From the NCBI RefSeq assembly GCF_017654505.1, contig NC_054549.1, forward strand, positions 25,690,147-25,754,146: 64,000 nt of DNA, in the 5' to 3' direction. A program made the position numbers and the translations under genes. This DNA comes from Polyodon spathula (Eukaryota; Chordata; Actinopteri; Acipenseriformes; Polyodontidae). The notes under the pieces are model-generated. The model did not search any database, had not been told where the DNA came from, and was given only the letters and a program-made list of their open reading frames with translations. Position 1 is the first letter of the stretch. Each line of letters opens with the position of its first letter. Of this stretch, positions 25,101 to 40,100 are shown piece by piece.

Positions 25101-28100
25101 TGAGAAATCAGACAATCACCATTAAGGACTTGTCATGATTCCAGTACATTTACGAACAAGAGGAGGCTGTTCGGCCCATCTGTGCTCATTTTGTGCACTA
25201 TTGTCAACCCTTCTATACTTTTCATTAACTTTTCATAGTAGTTACTAGGTAGAATAATTGTGTGTGTGTAGAATGTCTCTTATTATCTGAAGCAAAAACA
25301 AATTGGAAATGTGAAAAAAAAACATTAAGTTATCAAAAGTGCCCGGCCATTTAAAGTGGAGATATCAGAAACACAAGCCAAGTTTCAAGAAACCATTGGG
25401 GCAACTTTGCCCAGCAGAAAGCAAATAGGCACAACTGTAAAACCGATGGGGGCCAAGGTTGCCCCACTTGTTTCTTTTAACTATGTAAGTAAACACAAGC
25501 TAAGTTAGAAGAAACAATTGGGGCAACATTGGCTAGCACCAAACCAATGCCCTGTAATATTAGATTTCCAGAAAGCTTTTGACAAAGTCCCGCACAAAAG
25601 ATTAATTCTCAAACTGAACGCAGTTGGGATTCAAGGAAACACATGTACATGGATTAGGGAGTGGTTAACATGTAGAAAACAGAAAGTACTGATTAGAGGA
25701 AAAACCTCAGAATGGAGTGTGGTAACCAGCGGTGTACCACAGGGATCAGTATTAGGGCCTCTGCTATTCCTAATCTACATTAATGATTTAGATTCTGGTA
25801 TAGTAAGCAAACTTGTTAAATTTGCAGACGACACAAAAGTAGGAGGAGTGGCAAACACTGTTGCAGCAGCAAAGGTCATTCAAAATGATCTAGACAAGAT
25901 TCAGAACTGGGCAGACACATGGCAAATGACATTTAATAGAGAAAAGTGTAAGGTACTGCACGCAGGAAATAAAAATGTACATTATAAATATCATATGGGA
26001 GATATTGAAATTGGAGAAGGAATCTATGAAAAAGACCTAGGAGTTTTTGTTGACTCAGAAATGTCTTCATCTAGACAATGTGGGGAAGCTATAAAAAAGG
26101 CTAACAAGATGCTTGGATACATTGTGAAAAGTGTTGAATTTAAATCAAGGGAAGTAATGTTAAAACTGTACAATGCACTGGTAAGACCTCATCTTGAATA
26201 TTGTGTTCAGTTCTGGTCACCTCGCTATAAAAAAGATATTGCTGCTCTAGAAAGAGTGCAAAGAAGAGCGACCAGAATTATTCCGGGCTTAAAAGGCATG
26301 TCATATGCAGACAGGCTAAAAGAATTGAATCTGTTCAGTCTTGAACAAAGAAGACTACGTGGCGACCTAATTCAAGCATTCAAAATTCTAAAAGGTATTG
26401 ACAGTGTCGACCCAAGGGACTTTTTCAGCCTGAAAAAAGAAACAAGGACCAGGGGTCACAAATGGAGTTTAGAAAAAGGGACATTCAGAACAGAAAATAG
26501 GAGACACTTTTTTACACAGAGAATTGTGAGGGTCTGGAATCAACTCCCCAGTAATGTTGTTGAAGCTGACACCCTGGGATCCTTCAAGAAGCTGCTTGAT
26601 GAGATTTTGGGATCAATAAGCTACTAACAACCAAACGAGCAAGATGGGCCGAATGGCCTCCTCTCGTTTGTAAACTTTCTTATGTTCTTATGTTCTTAAT
26701 ATACTTGTGCGTTTTTTGTACGTGCTAAATTAAAAGTGCAATGATGCTTTTGGCTGATTTAATTTTGCTGTGCCAATACCTTGAAAACACGTAACTGTCC
26801 TTGCTCTATAGAGAGTCTGGCAGTTCTCACGCTTCGCTGATAACTTGGTGCGAGGGACTACCTTTTCTCTCAATAACAGAAGTTATTTCACACAGTTCAA
26901 GCAACTTTGCTTCACGGTCACCCTAATAGCACGAGTTAACATCCCTAACAGTAGAGACCCACCATGCATTAACTAACAGCACGAGATAACATCGCTAACA
27001 ATAACTAATTGCAAAGCACAATTAGGAATGAGTCTCTCCGGAGGACATGCAGAGGAGGGCTACCTTTGTGGCAATATTGTCTTCCACAGAGCCTGTAGTA
27101 AGCAGCTTGAAAAGTGTTGCATGGGTGAAAGAGTAAAGAAGGGGGTTCTAGAAGGATCCATATACTGTAAGTTCTGCAACACATCTACCATGACATTTCA
27201 TGTGTAAAAAGCTGTTTTCGAGTCCTAAAAGCAAAATAGTACATTTCAGATGCTTAAAAGAAAAACAGTTCATAAAATCTGTGATTTATTTTTATTTTTT
27301 ATATGGACCCCATTCTGCATGATTTTCTTTTGAAAATCTGTGACAAATTCTAGCCCCATTCCCCTGAATGTCCTCCATGTAAAGACTGGTGTAATGCTGT
27401 GTGTGTGTCTCCTCATTTGACTGTCAGTGATGCAGGAGAACGGCAGGCAGAGTTCGGAACCACAGCTGAGATCTACGCATACCGGGAGGAGCAGGAGTAC
27501 GGGGTTGAAACAGTGAAGGTGAAAGCGGTTGGGAGACAGAGGTTCAAGATCCATGAATTAAGAACACAGGCTGATGGGTAAGTGCACTCTCATTTATTGG
27601 ATCTAATGGACGTTGACATGCATTGTGGAAATGGGCTAGCCCAAGTGTCACTCGTAGCTTGCAAACAGTTCATTTCGACTTGTACCGATATTGTCTCACA
27701 CCCAGACCTTCTCCGTTTTATAACCCGATACCACAGAATTACTAGTTAATGATTCACAAGGAGAAGTTTCAAAAGTGTAGAGGTCAGTGTCGGCCTGGCT
27801 GTATGGTGGCCCTACCTCGACTGGCTGTGTTCTCCAGATGGTCTTCTTTGTGATTTTAAGTCAGATAATTGTACTTAATGAACACACACAATGTGGAGAG
27901 CAGATTCTGTTTAGAATGACAGCTGAAACCTTTGACTGCAGTAATTTGTTTGCTGAAGAGATGGCAGCAGTTTACCAGTAGGAGGCACTATTTCTCTAAT
28001 GATATATTTCAAAGGGAATAATTGAGCTCTTCCAGGTTTCAAATGCGCACATTAATTCCACTTTTGTTCGTCTGTATGCCTCTGAGTTTGGAGAGCCAGA

Positions 28101-31100
28101 TAAAGAATGGTTTGATAGAACACTTTCTTCCAACACATTCTGTTTCCTGTACTGTTGTATTGAGGTGTTAAGTGGATTTGTCACAATTATCCATAACCTT
28201 TTTATCTGTAAAATAAATAAATAAATAAATAAATAAATAAGTCACTGTATTAATTTAGATGCAGAAATAAGATGCTTTTGGACTAATGTACTTTTAAACT
28301 TATCATACTTTACTGTTAGCATGGCAATAACTAGTGTCTCATCAGAACAAGTTGGCTTAATCTCAAAGGTCAATTTGCCAATAATGTATTTAGTTATGTT
28401 ACGTATATAACATTTTAATCTATTTTATATATACCTTGACAAAGAAGATTCTGCTATTTCCTGACAAATACTTTTTCTGTCTACTGTTTTGAACTGACTT
28501 TGCAGTTGAATGGAATTCTGAGAGGTGCCTTCGGCATGATTTGGAGAATAAATGGTGGTAAACGTTCAAAATGGTATAGTGATGTCATGAATTGGGTTTC
28601 TCTGTGCTGTGTTGTGGAATACAGCAGGTGAAACATGCTCTCTGATTGGCTGAAAGATCCTCAGCGCTCCCTCTTTATTTAATTATCTAGAGGTGTTATT
28701 ATTAATTATTTATTAATAAGTCATGATACTTTAAATGATGTAGTGTAACATAATGGAGGTACGTATCCTTTGTATTTTGATACAAGACCAAAGGCACAAC
28801 ATAGCTCATTGTAGTTCACCAAATGGTCCCTATTTCATTTAATGTTTGTCTTTTAACAAAATAGTCATTAAATGATCATTAGATCTTATTATACATCATT
28901 CACGTAGCCCACCAGGATATATCGTGTTACATATCGCATCAGTGTATCATTACACCCTTATTGCAGTAGATGGTGCTAGCACTTACTAATATAAGTACAC
29001 TTAGGGTAGCAGGCAGCTAGAACTGAAGATCAGCTCCTGGACTCCAAGACAGATTGATTCAAGAATGAGAGATGGTTTCGGTCTTTCAGAGCCAGCTGCA
29101 GTTCAATTCATTACACTGTCTTTCTATATAGAACTGTGAAACACTCTTCTTCTGTCACTTACAATCTAAATGACAAATGAAAGGACACAAGGAAGCCAAA
29201 GAGAGTGAGTGAAGAGTGTGTTTTTACTGTGTGTACCCAGTGGAAGAGCGCACAAGAACAGCACGTTGTGGGCCCTGTGAAAATGAACCGCTGCATAATT
29301 ATTTCTTTCGGTTAGAGAGTGTGAACATTTTGAATAGCATGGATCAAACAGATCGCGGACAGCACGTGTTTTCAGTTTATTCATTTGTTAGCCAAAAAAA
29401 TATTTTTTTCCCCTCCTGTACATTTTTTATATACTGATAACATTTTACAATTAAACATTTAAAGCTAAATCTACTAGGCGCACAGACCAGTTGACAAGTC
29501 AAATAGAAAAGTGGCAGCCCTCAGAAATGCAGTGGACTGTCGTGATGCATGATGTCACGTGATTGTGAAGTAAATACGAAGCGAGAGGTTTCACATGGAC
29601 GGAAGCACAGTTGCGGTTGCAATCCATTACATAAATTACATTTTAGAACATTATTAATTAGTTTAAAAGTGCCAATATGTTTTAAAATACAGTGAACAAA
29701 CAGTAAAGTGTAACAAAGCAGTATGTTCATAAGTAGAGACACATTCTCAATTTTTTGGTGGCAAATAGTCGACCTATTTCAAACTAGTAGTCATTCTACC
29801 CCTAAAATCTACAAACATATTTTAAAACTGTTTGGGGCACTGCAATATTTATATAATTTTAACGGTGACCTCCTTATTTTTAAGGGTTATAAGCTTTAAT
29901 AGAAAAAAGAGTATGATTGTCATTAATTAGTTTGTGGTATAATTTTCTAAGAAGCATGGCTTGAAACTTACACTAAGCCAGTACCCTGCCTGGGTTTCAG
30001 AATTGGTTTAGTTATATTATTGAAATGCCCTGATGCCTGAAGTGAACAAACAGGACCCTATGCAAATCAACTGTGAACTGATGTCAGTCTGTGGGTTTGA
30101 GCTGTAGGGTTACTAATAAGAGTTCTTCATGGAGCTACAAGAGAGTGGAGGAAGAATTGGGTTATTATATTTAATTTTAGTTAATATGTGTAGTGAGTTT
30201 TTAATTTAATTAGAACTCTGTAATTATACATGTTTTCCTTATGAGTTCAATATTGTCAAGATTACCAATTGAGCAGTGAATCACACAACACTTATGTCTT
30301 ATTAATTTAAGTAAGAAAAATAGAAAATAGATAAATGGTACTGTGGTTGGGTACATGCCGGCCCTGTGTGTATTTTATAAAATTTTGTATTTATTGTGTC
30401 CTTACTATTTCACATGATGAGCTTAAATCAATATCCAAACTTGAATGTGCAAGCAGGGTAACTGTTTCAATTGAATATAAGTCAGTAAATTCTAATTAAT
30501 ACAATGTTATGAAATTGTAATTGATTACTTTTTCTTTCACTCCATTGTTTAATTCTTTTAATAAGTTAATGCAATGTGAATTCTAAACACCCTAACTCTA
30601 ACTTTAATTCTAGCACCTAATTTGATTTCATAGATCACTTTGATTATTCAAACTCTTGTTTACTTGTTTACTCATTCTCATAAAATATTATTTCAGCCCC
30701 CTGTTCATGATACAAAAATGACGTCTATGCGTAGCACACCCTTTTACATTTCATAAATGTCAACCGTTCTACAAATAGACATTTATGATATCCCCAAAAT
30801 GTATTTTCTGTGAATCCTTTCTGTTCTTTAGCTTATTTGAAGTTACAATACTCAATTTTATTCCGAAAGGTTGATGGCTTTGGGCGTTGTCTTCCGCTCA
30901 GCATTTGATTCAAGGTTTCTTTATTGATGAGAGGTCCATCTGTGCTCTAAGGTGTCCAACACAACAGAACACTCGGGGGTAGATTTACTAAAGTGTTACG
31001 GTGTTACAATAGTCGCAAATGAGTCGGCAGTCTGGAGTGAAATGTATTGAACAAGTGCAGTGCTTTGCGGCGGCAGGTTTGCTTTGTGGTTCAGCTTTAA

Positions 31101-34100
31101 ATGAATATGTAATTCATAAAAATGGGGTGGAGGTAGTGTAAATGAGGGTTCTCAAACATTATAATGAGATGTACTAAAGCTGCCGGCAATTTCGACACTT
31201 ACAGTTGCATCAGTTTGTTAAGAACTTTTGAAAGCATGTTTTAAACAGTCGCAATTAGCAAACCTTTAAAAGGCAGTATGAAAAACACCATCCCCTAATT
31301 ATGGAAGCGGTGATTGCAGCAGGAAGGAGACATTGTTTTGACTGTTCGGATAGTTGTTAACTTGTCAATGCGGCACTATCATCTGTTTAGGGTTGATTGT
31401 CTAGGGTACTAAGTAGGCCAAGTTGAAAATAATAATAATTTAAAAAAACAAACAAAACAAAAAAAATAATAATTTGTTCGCATTGTACACCAGTGTGTGC
31501 ACAATGCAGCAGCATGATTTATTTTGTGTTACCGGTAGCCTACAGGCTAAAGTAAAAAGAATGTGTACTAGGCATTCAGTTGATTTTACTACTGTACTTT
31601 ACATAGTGTCATGTGTAGCCTACCCAAAACACATTAGTGTTATTTCAGCACAATTATTTATACATTTAAAATACACTCAGCGTTATTGTATTTTTCTAAA
31701 CCCTATACTGCCTTATGTCGGACAAACATGTCCGGTTTAGCGAGGGGCTACTGTATGATTATGAAAAGCTTTTCGATAGAAACACATTTTTTATTTGGTG
31801 GTGAAGGTGGGGGCCACACTGTAGAATCTGATTAGATTAAACTGCCTTTCATTATTTATTCAAAAAAATGTCCCATGACTCTCACAATGCTAGATATCTC
31901 GCTAAGGAGGCGCAACAAATATTTAATTAGAATATTGCGATTTAACATATTTACTCTTAGTACATACGCCAAAATGTATACTTTGCAAATTTTTGCAATA
32001 AAATTGCAAATTGAGGTAGGTTTTGCTGCGACTGGCCCATCATAGTACATCTACCCCTCAGTCTGTAATTAGTTATTAGTTTTTCATTTCTTCAGTAGTG
32101 ATCCAGGTTAATATAGTTCCTTTGTGAGTCCTTTAAACAGCATTCAGGTTGAGCACTGTTGTTTTCCAAGTTATTGTGCTGTGCTCTATCTTTCTTTGTC
32201 TGACTAGCTATCTCCCTAAAACAAAGACTGCTCTTGCTTGCAGTCGTTTGGAGTTTGTCACATACCTGCACACGTATCATATGGGACCTCAGATCTTCAA
32301 ATTAGCATGGATACTTGACCAGTTAGCTCCTTAAATCACCCTCTTGTTAGAATTGAGAGGTTCTTGTGCTAATAAAATGGTCCTACAGGAAGAACACTTT
32401 ACAGTCTCAGACCAAAGTATTGGCACCCTATACTTATTATACTATAATTCAAGGTAAAAGATAAGGTACAGGCATTTAGTGAACTTTAATCTCTTTTTAA
32501 TAAAACAAAATGCACAATTTCTAGTAGACAGAAATATCACCCCCCCCCCCCCCCCCCCTTTGGTGGCAGCGATGACATTTCCAAATTGATTACCTTCAAA
32601 CTGAACTATGTTATTGATCCTTCATACTGTATAGAGGTGTGCTTCTTTGATTTCTGATCTGAATAAACATCTTCTATTGATTTTCTTTATCATAGTTTTG
32701 TAAGAGCTGATAAAATCTAGTTAAATCAATAACTTGATCTTCCAGAAGCTGAAAGCATGTAGTTACAGCGATGGCCTGCTATTCACCTACCTCAAGCCTG
32801 GCACAGTATGGCGATGCAATAGCGATTATTCTGACCAGCTTTTAATCAGCTGCACTTCATTATTCCTGCCACTAAGAGGCGGCAGACAGAAATTGAAAAT
32901 GCATTTAAAAAATAGCAGAGGGTGCTGCAGACTTCCATTAAATTCATTTGTATAACAAAGCTTTGAGAAAAGTAGCTTTCAAAACCCTCAACTAGGGGAC
33001 AGTTACAGCACAATATATAATATAGTAGAGGGAGTCAGGATTATTTATACACTGCTAAAGTTCAATTGATTTAAAAGAAACATTTTTAAATTGTGGGCTT
33101 CCACCCAGTCATGTTGCAAAGTGAATTTGCATGCAAGTTTGGACTGTACCCTTCTTTTTAAGGTCACCTTAATGTGTGGTCCCAATGTACAGTAGGCTAT
33201 GCACATCGCAGGATGTACCAAGGTAGATTTATAGCTTAAGATAAAAAAGAAAGAAAATAGTTTCACATGAAATCAATTCAGTGACTGGTAGAACACCTAT
33301 ACAGGTCTGGACAGCACATTAAAGCTAAATTGAATTTCTTCTAACTGAAAGTCTGTTTCTGAGAAAAAAAGAAAAACAGACAGGGCTGCTTCCAAGTATT
33401 TGTCAGTCTCCTGTCAACACTTGAATGTTTGCCAACAGAGCCCTGTGTCTTTGCCTTCAGAACTACAACGCAGTGAGTCATCCATCCTAATTAACAATAT
33501 GAGTCCATCGCTCTTTGAAACCAAACTGTGGGTCGATTCTGGTGCAAAGGAACTGTTTTTGACAGTTGTCAGTTAACTGGGCCATAATAGTGTTATTTTT
33601 CATGCATATGTATACACACTTAAGCGGGCTGGTGATCTACAACCCCAATTTTTCTTCTGAAATATTACTGTACTGTAGTCCAAAGTATTTATCATTTCTT
33701 TGAGGCATCATGTAATTCAGGCCAATAATTAACTTTACTTGAATAAGAAAACACAGAATCATCCGTTTATTACTTATTTTATTTAAATGTACAGTGATGC
33801 CCATTCACAAAATACCCCTTTTTACTTTCAAGAATTGAATGGAAATGATTGTTACTTAAATGCTGTCTGTACGTTGCAGACAGTTTATCATGTTCATTCA
33901 TAGTCTCTTCACACATCTACATGTCATTTTAGCCTACCTGAAAACTGAACCTACCTTTAACAAATGCGGTGTTCATTTTAGTACATCATAGTCCTTTACA
34001 GTCTCTTAATGAAAAGTCTTTTTAGTTTCTGTTTTTTGCAGCTCTTCAAGTGCAGGAATGTATTGAAAGCACTCGCGCTCCTCACACTGCACTCGTTTAT

Positions 34101-37100
34101 GTCCATACGTTTTCCCTTCCACATCCATTCAATTTAACCATGAGATTTATCCCTTGAGACAGAGGCCTCATTTAGAAAGGGGTCCTGGAAAAACTATAAT
34201 AAAGTATTCAAATGTGCAGTGTGGGAAAGAAACATATGTTTAGCAAACATGTATTTTTAGCACTAGGCCATGTTTTAAAATGAAAATGCACAAGTGCTAT
34301 AACACGTGTTTCTCTCAAAACTGCACATTTCCGACATATGTAGTGAATTAAAGTGCATGGCAGGTAAGATTTCTGGAAATACTTTGAGAGCTACAACCAC
34401 TGTAAGACTTACTAAAGATATTGGAAGGAGTTGAAAGTTTTACAGATTGTTAACGCTGCAGGTGTCCACATTTTATTCAAGTGTAACCTGTAAAACAAAT
34501 AGTGGCACATTACAACACCATCTACACATTTGTTTAATATCCAAAGCAAACTTTTCTGTACATATTGTCACCTTATTTTTTATCCTCTCGGCATGGCGAT
34601 ATTATTTTGTCACGCTTTGATAATAAAATCACATCACTTTACTTCAACTGGAAATCAATAGTGACTGCCACAAAGAATTCAGAATAGGATTGTAGTTTAA
34701 AAAGCATGAAAACAGGAACTGCAGTTAATACAAATGTGAACCCTGACTGATTCATTGATTAATATACTGTAATATAAGCACTGGTTTGGCCTGACTGTTG
34801 ATTGTACTTTAACTTTTCAGAATTCGACTGGCTAAAGTCCAGATCCTGCCGGAAAGAATCCTGCCTTCCACCTTGTCTTCAGTCCAGCTGAGTTCACAGT
34901 CCAGACTTCAGATGCACACATCCACTCAACCCCCATCCAAGCACTGCAGACAGGGCCAGGGGTGGTGGCAAAAGTATCAGAAGGTGGGTAAGATGTCCCA
35001 GTACTTATTGGAGGATGGTGTTTACACTGTACAGCACAAAGTGAGAGGTTATTCAATCGAGGCAAACAAGGCTATCATTTCATTTCAAATGTTGTTCAGT
35101 TGATTGTAGTTAAAAATCATTCCATACCTCTCACCTGTTGTGCACCCCTATTCATTATGTAGGTCTCGGTTGTGCAGCTTTGAAAGAAACACGCTAGAGT
35201 AATTATTTTCATTTAAAAAACATCATATATGATGCTGCTGCTAGTTTATACAGTTAGTTAATGGAATTCTGATATTAACAGCTGCCCACCATTTATTGAC
35301 AACTGTATTACTAGTTGCCAGTGCTACAGAGTGCACGTGCATGATTTATGCACATACTTCATTCAGCTTTTATAACAGAGGGAGATGGTACATTGTAAAA
35401 AGCAGACAACGGGGCAATTTCTCATTTTAAAAGTGTGTTCTTTAGAATTGATTGTAAGTACAACACATTTTTTATGTTTACTCATTGTAAGGACAATTGT
35501 AGTGCATGTACTATATAGCCTACTTCCTTTTTTTTGTTTGTTTTACACATGTGTGAAGTAAACAGTTCTATGTTTGGGTATTTCTTGTTTCTCATGTTCA
35601 TTTTTTAACACTGTAACATTTAAAACACATGTATTTCAGTGCCATATTTGTACAACTACAGTATATATTGCGCCATGTAAATACACTTAAACTGGGGCTT
35701 TTCCCTTATTGGCAAATTTCGGTTAATAACTTTTTGCTGGGAACCGAGAGGTTGTTAATAATATAATGCTACACAAGTATTGTTGTTTCTTAAGATGTGC
35801 GAATGTTATAGTATAAAGCAAAAATTGTGCAATACTGCCGGGGTAAATGGTTTATTAATTTTGGTTTCTTGTTTTTTTAACATGAATACAAACTATTTAT
35901 TTTAAGACACAATAATCACATCCTTTTGGCACCCGGTGTAGGGAGACGATAATCCTAATAATCCTCCCAATTTAAGATGGGATTCAATTCATCACTAATG
36001 TGGGTTTCTATCTGAACATTAAAGTATGGTTCCTAACACGTCATTTAAGTTGTCAAGTCTCAGAAGGGCAAGTATACAAACCAGGGATGCTGGGATGCCA
36101 CTAGCAACCATTGCAGTAGAACAATTCGTCAGAGTAAAATATACCATTAATTGTCTTATTTCCGTGTAGATATGTACATTAAGGACTGCAGTCTGCCAAG
36201 GAAACACATGTATCAAATTGTGAATTTTGTTGTTTTGGTGTCACCTGGGAAAACTGATATTATTGGCTGTTAGTGTTTCAGAATAATGACCTACAATAAG
36301 TGCTATTGTTCTCAATTTTTTTTTTTATATATAAATGTAGTAGTTGGCAATTGATTTTACCCAGTTTTTCTTCCAATTTGAAATATCCAATTGTATTTTT
36401 AAGGTCAGCTCACCGCTACCACCCCTGCGCCGACTCGGGAGTGGCGAAGACGAACACACGCTGTCCTCTGAAACGTGTGCCGTCAGCCGACCACTTCTTT
36501 TCACTGTGCAGGCCCGCCATGCAGCCAACCTAGAGCTGCAGCGTCGGAGGACAACGCAGCTCTGGGCAGCTAAGAGGCAAGCCCGCAGGCGTGTAACCAG
36601 TCCACAGGGGTCGCTGGTGCGCAGTGAGCCAAGAACACCCTGGCCTACCTAAGAGCTATCAGCTCATCATCTAACTCCTGCAGATAAACTATGCACAGAT
36701 CTGTTATAGCTGGGATAGATGTGGAGGCTAAAGGTATAACAGACAACGTTTTATTTTGAGTTGACTCCAAACTTTATTTGGGCGCACTACAGTTTGACTG
36801 GTGAAAGACAATTGATTTATTGGAGTTTGTAGTAACAACTTTTTTCAGGTTGGTATGGCAACCTTTTCACTTTTTTAATTAAGTGGAAATGCCGCATTTC
36901 AGCTCTTCATTAAAATGATTTTCTTCATTTAAAATTTTCAGGGCATTTTGTAATGGCACATGTGCAACACACATGCCCTTGGTGCATTTTTCTTTTGGTT
37001 TTTGTTTGTTTTACACAACAGTACTCACACAGGTTTGGTCACCAGCCCTCCTGCTGGGATTACTGTATTCCATGTTCTGCTGGTGTTAATACAACAATTC

Positions 37101-40100
37101 CAGACATTGTAATTGATCAGCTTTTACCGTCCTTCCCGCACGCTGTTTTTTTATTGCAGAGGTATGTCCACAACATATTCACAATTAAAGAGCTTTGCTG
37201 CTGGCATAATAACAGTTTTTAGGAGCACTTGCATCTGCGAACAGACTTTCTCAAGAATGAAAATAATCAAGTCTAAATTCTGGTCAAAACTGACTGAATG
37301 ATCGTTGCATCAGGCTTTAAGGATAGCTGTGAATAACATGAATTTTGATGTCAAGGTGCAACCGCAGTGCTTACATTGATTGTAGTGAACAAATATGTAT
37401 GTATTATGTCTGTGTGTATCTAGTACTTGTGTCTCGCCCTCTGTGTACTTAAACTGAACAATATTTGTAAGTTCAACTGCTGCGGTTGGGTCAGATGTTG
37501 CATAGTTATATTTGTCATAAAGAAAGTGATATGTCAGGCCTTGTTGTCTTTTCAAAACCTCATACAACCCCCTCTTCTGAGCAGACCAGCCCCACAATAA
37601 ATGATACACTTCGACCCACTATAGGGCCGAGACGTGTTAAATCGGCCTGCTATTAGTGAAAAGTTACCGAACACTGATCTAGATTCTTCTCAGTTGTCAA
37701 GGTAAATGCCTCAGTTCATTGCTAAAGATTATTTGCCACTCTATGGTCTTGGAAGCCTTCATTTTGGCCCTGGAAGTGTAGTTGCTTCATGTAATTGATT
37801 AAGAGACAGATGTTTATAGTTTATAGTTTTAAAAAAGTTAGCAATATGTTCTCTACTTTAGACAATTGTAAGATATTTCTAGGTAGTTTCTAACAAGTTT
37901 TGTTTTTGTTCCATCATTGTGAGACTACATTAAATTATTAGTCTCACCTTCTACACCAGTGATAGCTTCCCTACTGACAGTCTTGATGGGCAAGAGTTAA
38001 TTATACATCCCCACGTGTTGCTAGCTCTGTTGAAATAACACACTTCTAACATTTAAAAAAAAAAAAAAAAAAAACCTTAAGTTGTAGTAACACGTGGGGA
38101 TGTATAATGCTATATTTAAACAGCTGTAGTAACATGTGGGGATGAATAACCTACTTACTCTTTAAAAAATCTTTGACAATGTTTCACCATTGCAGTGTAC
38201 ACCAGTGAGTACTGCATGTAGAAACATTAGGGGACAGTGTCACTCTTTTAATTCCTGACAGTTATTACGAGAAACACGCGCTCATTAACACCAGCAACAG
38301 AGCGGGACACCAGCATGAGCTGTCACTGAATGGAAGCAGAGTGAGCCCCTAAGTAGAGTAAGCCCTGCCCACAACTAAAAAACTGAACTTTAGAACTCAA
38401 GAAAAAAATTGCTCACCAGAGATTATAAAAAGCACTGCATGGGGTTGTGTGTGATAAATGAGAATGTAATGCCCATGTTTCATGATTTCAACTCTTAGCT
38501 CTTTGGTACAAAAGTCAGGCCAAGTCTCTGATTCAGGTTTGGCTCAACTGTTGTTTATTTTTTGTGTGAGGAGGAAGTTGGCAGTGCCGCTGCCGCACTA
38601 TACTTCCATCTTCTGTTGTCGGCCCACTTTTAAACCATTTACTGTACTTTTTAGCATTTTCTGCTTTTTTAGGGGGAAATTTCTAGCTGTCTTTTCTGCT
38701 CTTTTCACTTTGAACAACCTGACTTGTGTTTTGAGTGCATATTCAGTATACCGTATGTTATGTACTTATTACCACAACTGTGGAAAAGTTAGGTTACTTC
38801 CACCAGTCGCTTTTTTTTTTTTTTTTTTTTAACCAGGAAAGTCTATTATGGAAATCTGGGGTGTGATGTAGGAGTTCGCTCAGAGAATTAAAGTTGGCTG
38901 ATAGGCCTATGTGTTTATTTTTTTCAGAAGTATTTGTGATTATATACATTGCTAGTAAACTGTTTGTTATAATCTTTCTAAACAGCAGCTGTGAAAGAAA
39001 TGCACCCCCCCACCCCCCATAAATTTTTTTAATCAACACTGACCTATTATAAAGTTTCACTCTGAGTCCCGCCTACGTAGCTCTGATTTGATAATGTGTG
39101 TTTTGACTGACAGTACAACTTTGCTACGCTTTGTTTTTGAACCCCCAGGAGAACAGTTTTTTGTTTTGGTGCAGAGTCTCATCTTATTGCAGTTGCAATA
39201 ATAAGTCGTCAGTCTTTCAGCAATGCCCATTATTCTATATTCTACATCTCTTTCCAGAGGAAGTTTCACTGTGCAAATCTGACCTCATGGCCTGCGTGGG
39301 TTTACTCTTTGTATGATTCGGTAAGTATTCTCCATTTGAAGAGAGGCCAGATTCTGATGATAATGTACAAAGATTATAAAACACGTTAAAGAATGCTCTT
39401 ACAAAAAGTGATTGTCCAGTCTGTTGGGTTGTTCTGGTTTCTGTTTGGTGAAGGCATTTATTTAGGACATTAAATTAGCTTTATGCTGTATCTTGGTACA
39501 CTGTGTCCCAATAATGTGACTAGAGTATATCCCAAGCTTTGGAATAACCCATAGGCTACCTGATATCACTCTGATTCTTTCTGTAATAATCCTTAGTAAA
39601 GATTACCATGTTTGCAGTTTTCCCATGATTAAACTATGCATTTATAATAGTTTTACCATGTTTTTTAATATGTTTTTTCATACCCCTCAGTGTTTACCTA
39701 TGCTTTACATTGCATTTACTGTGCTTTGTTGCATTTTGCTATGCTTTTACCATGGTAAACCTTTATAAGGGAACACACACTCTCTCCACCTTATTTCCTA
39801 TCTCAGTCAGACAGCATCTGAAAAACCTTAATTTGTAATGTTTTTTGGACAACACCTGATCTCTCTCAGCACTAAGTTGCTCTACAGAAAGGCTACCCGA
39901 GTGTAATTAAGTAGTTTCACTATCTTACACTATACTGGAGAATGTATGAAAAAAAATTTAGCTTAGACAGACATATTGGTATACTGGGTTAGTCTACTAA
40001 TCTGGACTTGTCTGCAAGTTGCAATGCAGTGACGAGAGAGACCAAGAGACGTACATTGATGGTACCATGTTGTGTATAAAACTGTGATTTAGTTTAATTT

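Noticed and set aside
34984..34992. Alternative exon 5 donor GTAAGA at 34988
   Set aside because: It would leave the wrong phase for exon 6; the GTGGGT at 34984 joins QK to RKFHC exactly as in other cereblons.
34873..35103. Reading frame running past CRBN exon 5 to 35103
   Set aside because: Only the part to 34983 is coding; the rest is intron read-through.
36325..36652. ORFs on both strands with Arg-rich peptides
   Set aside because: They coincide exactly with the minus-strand SINE copy.
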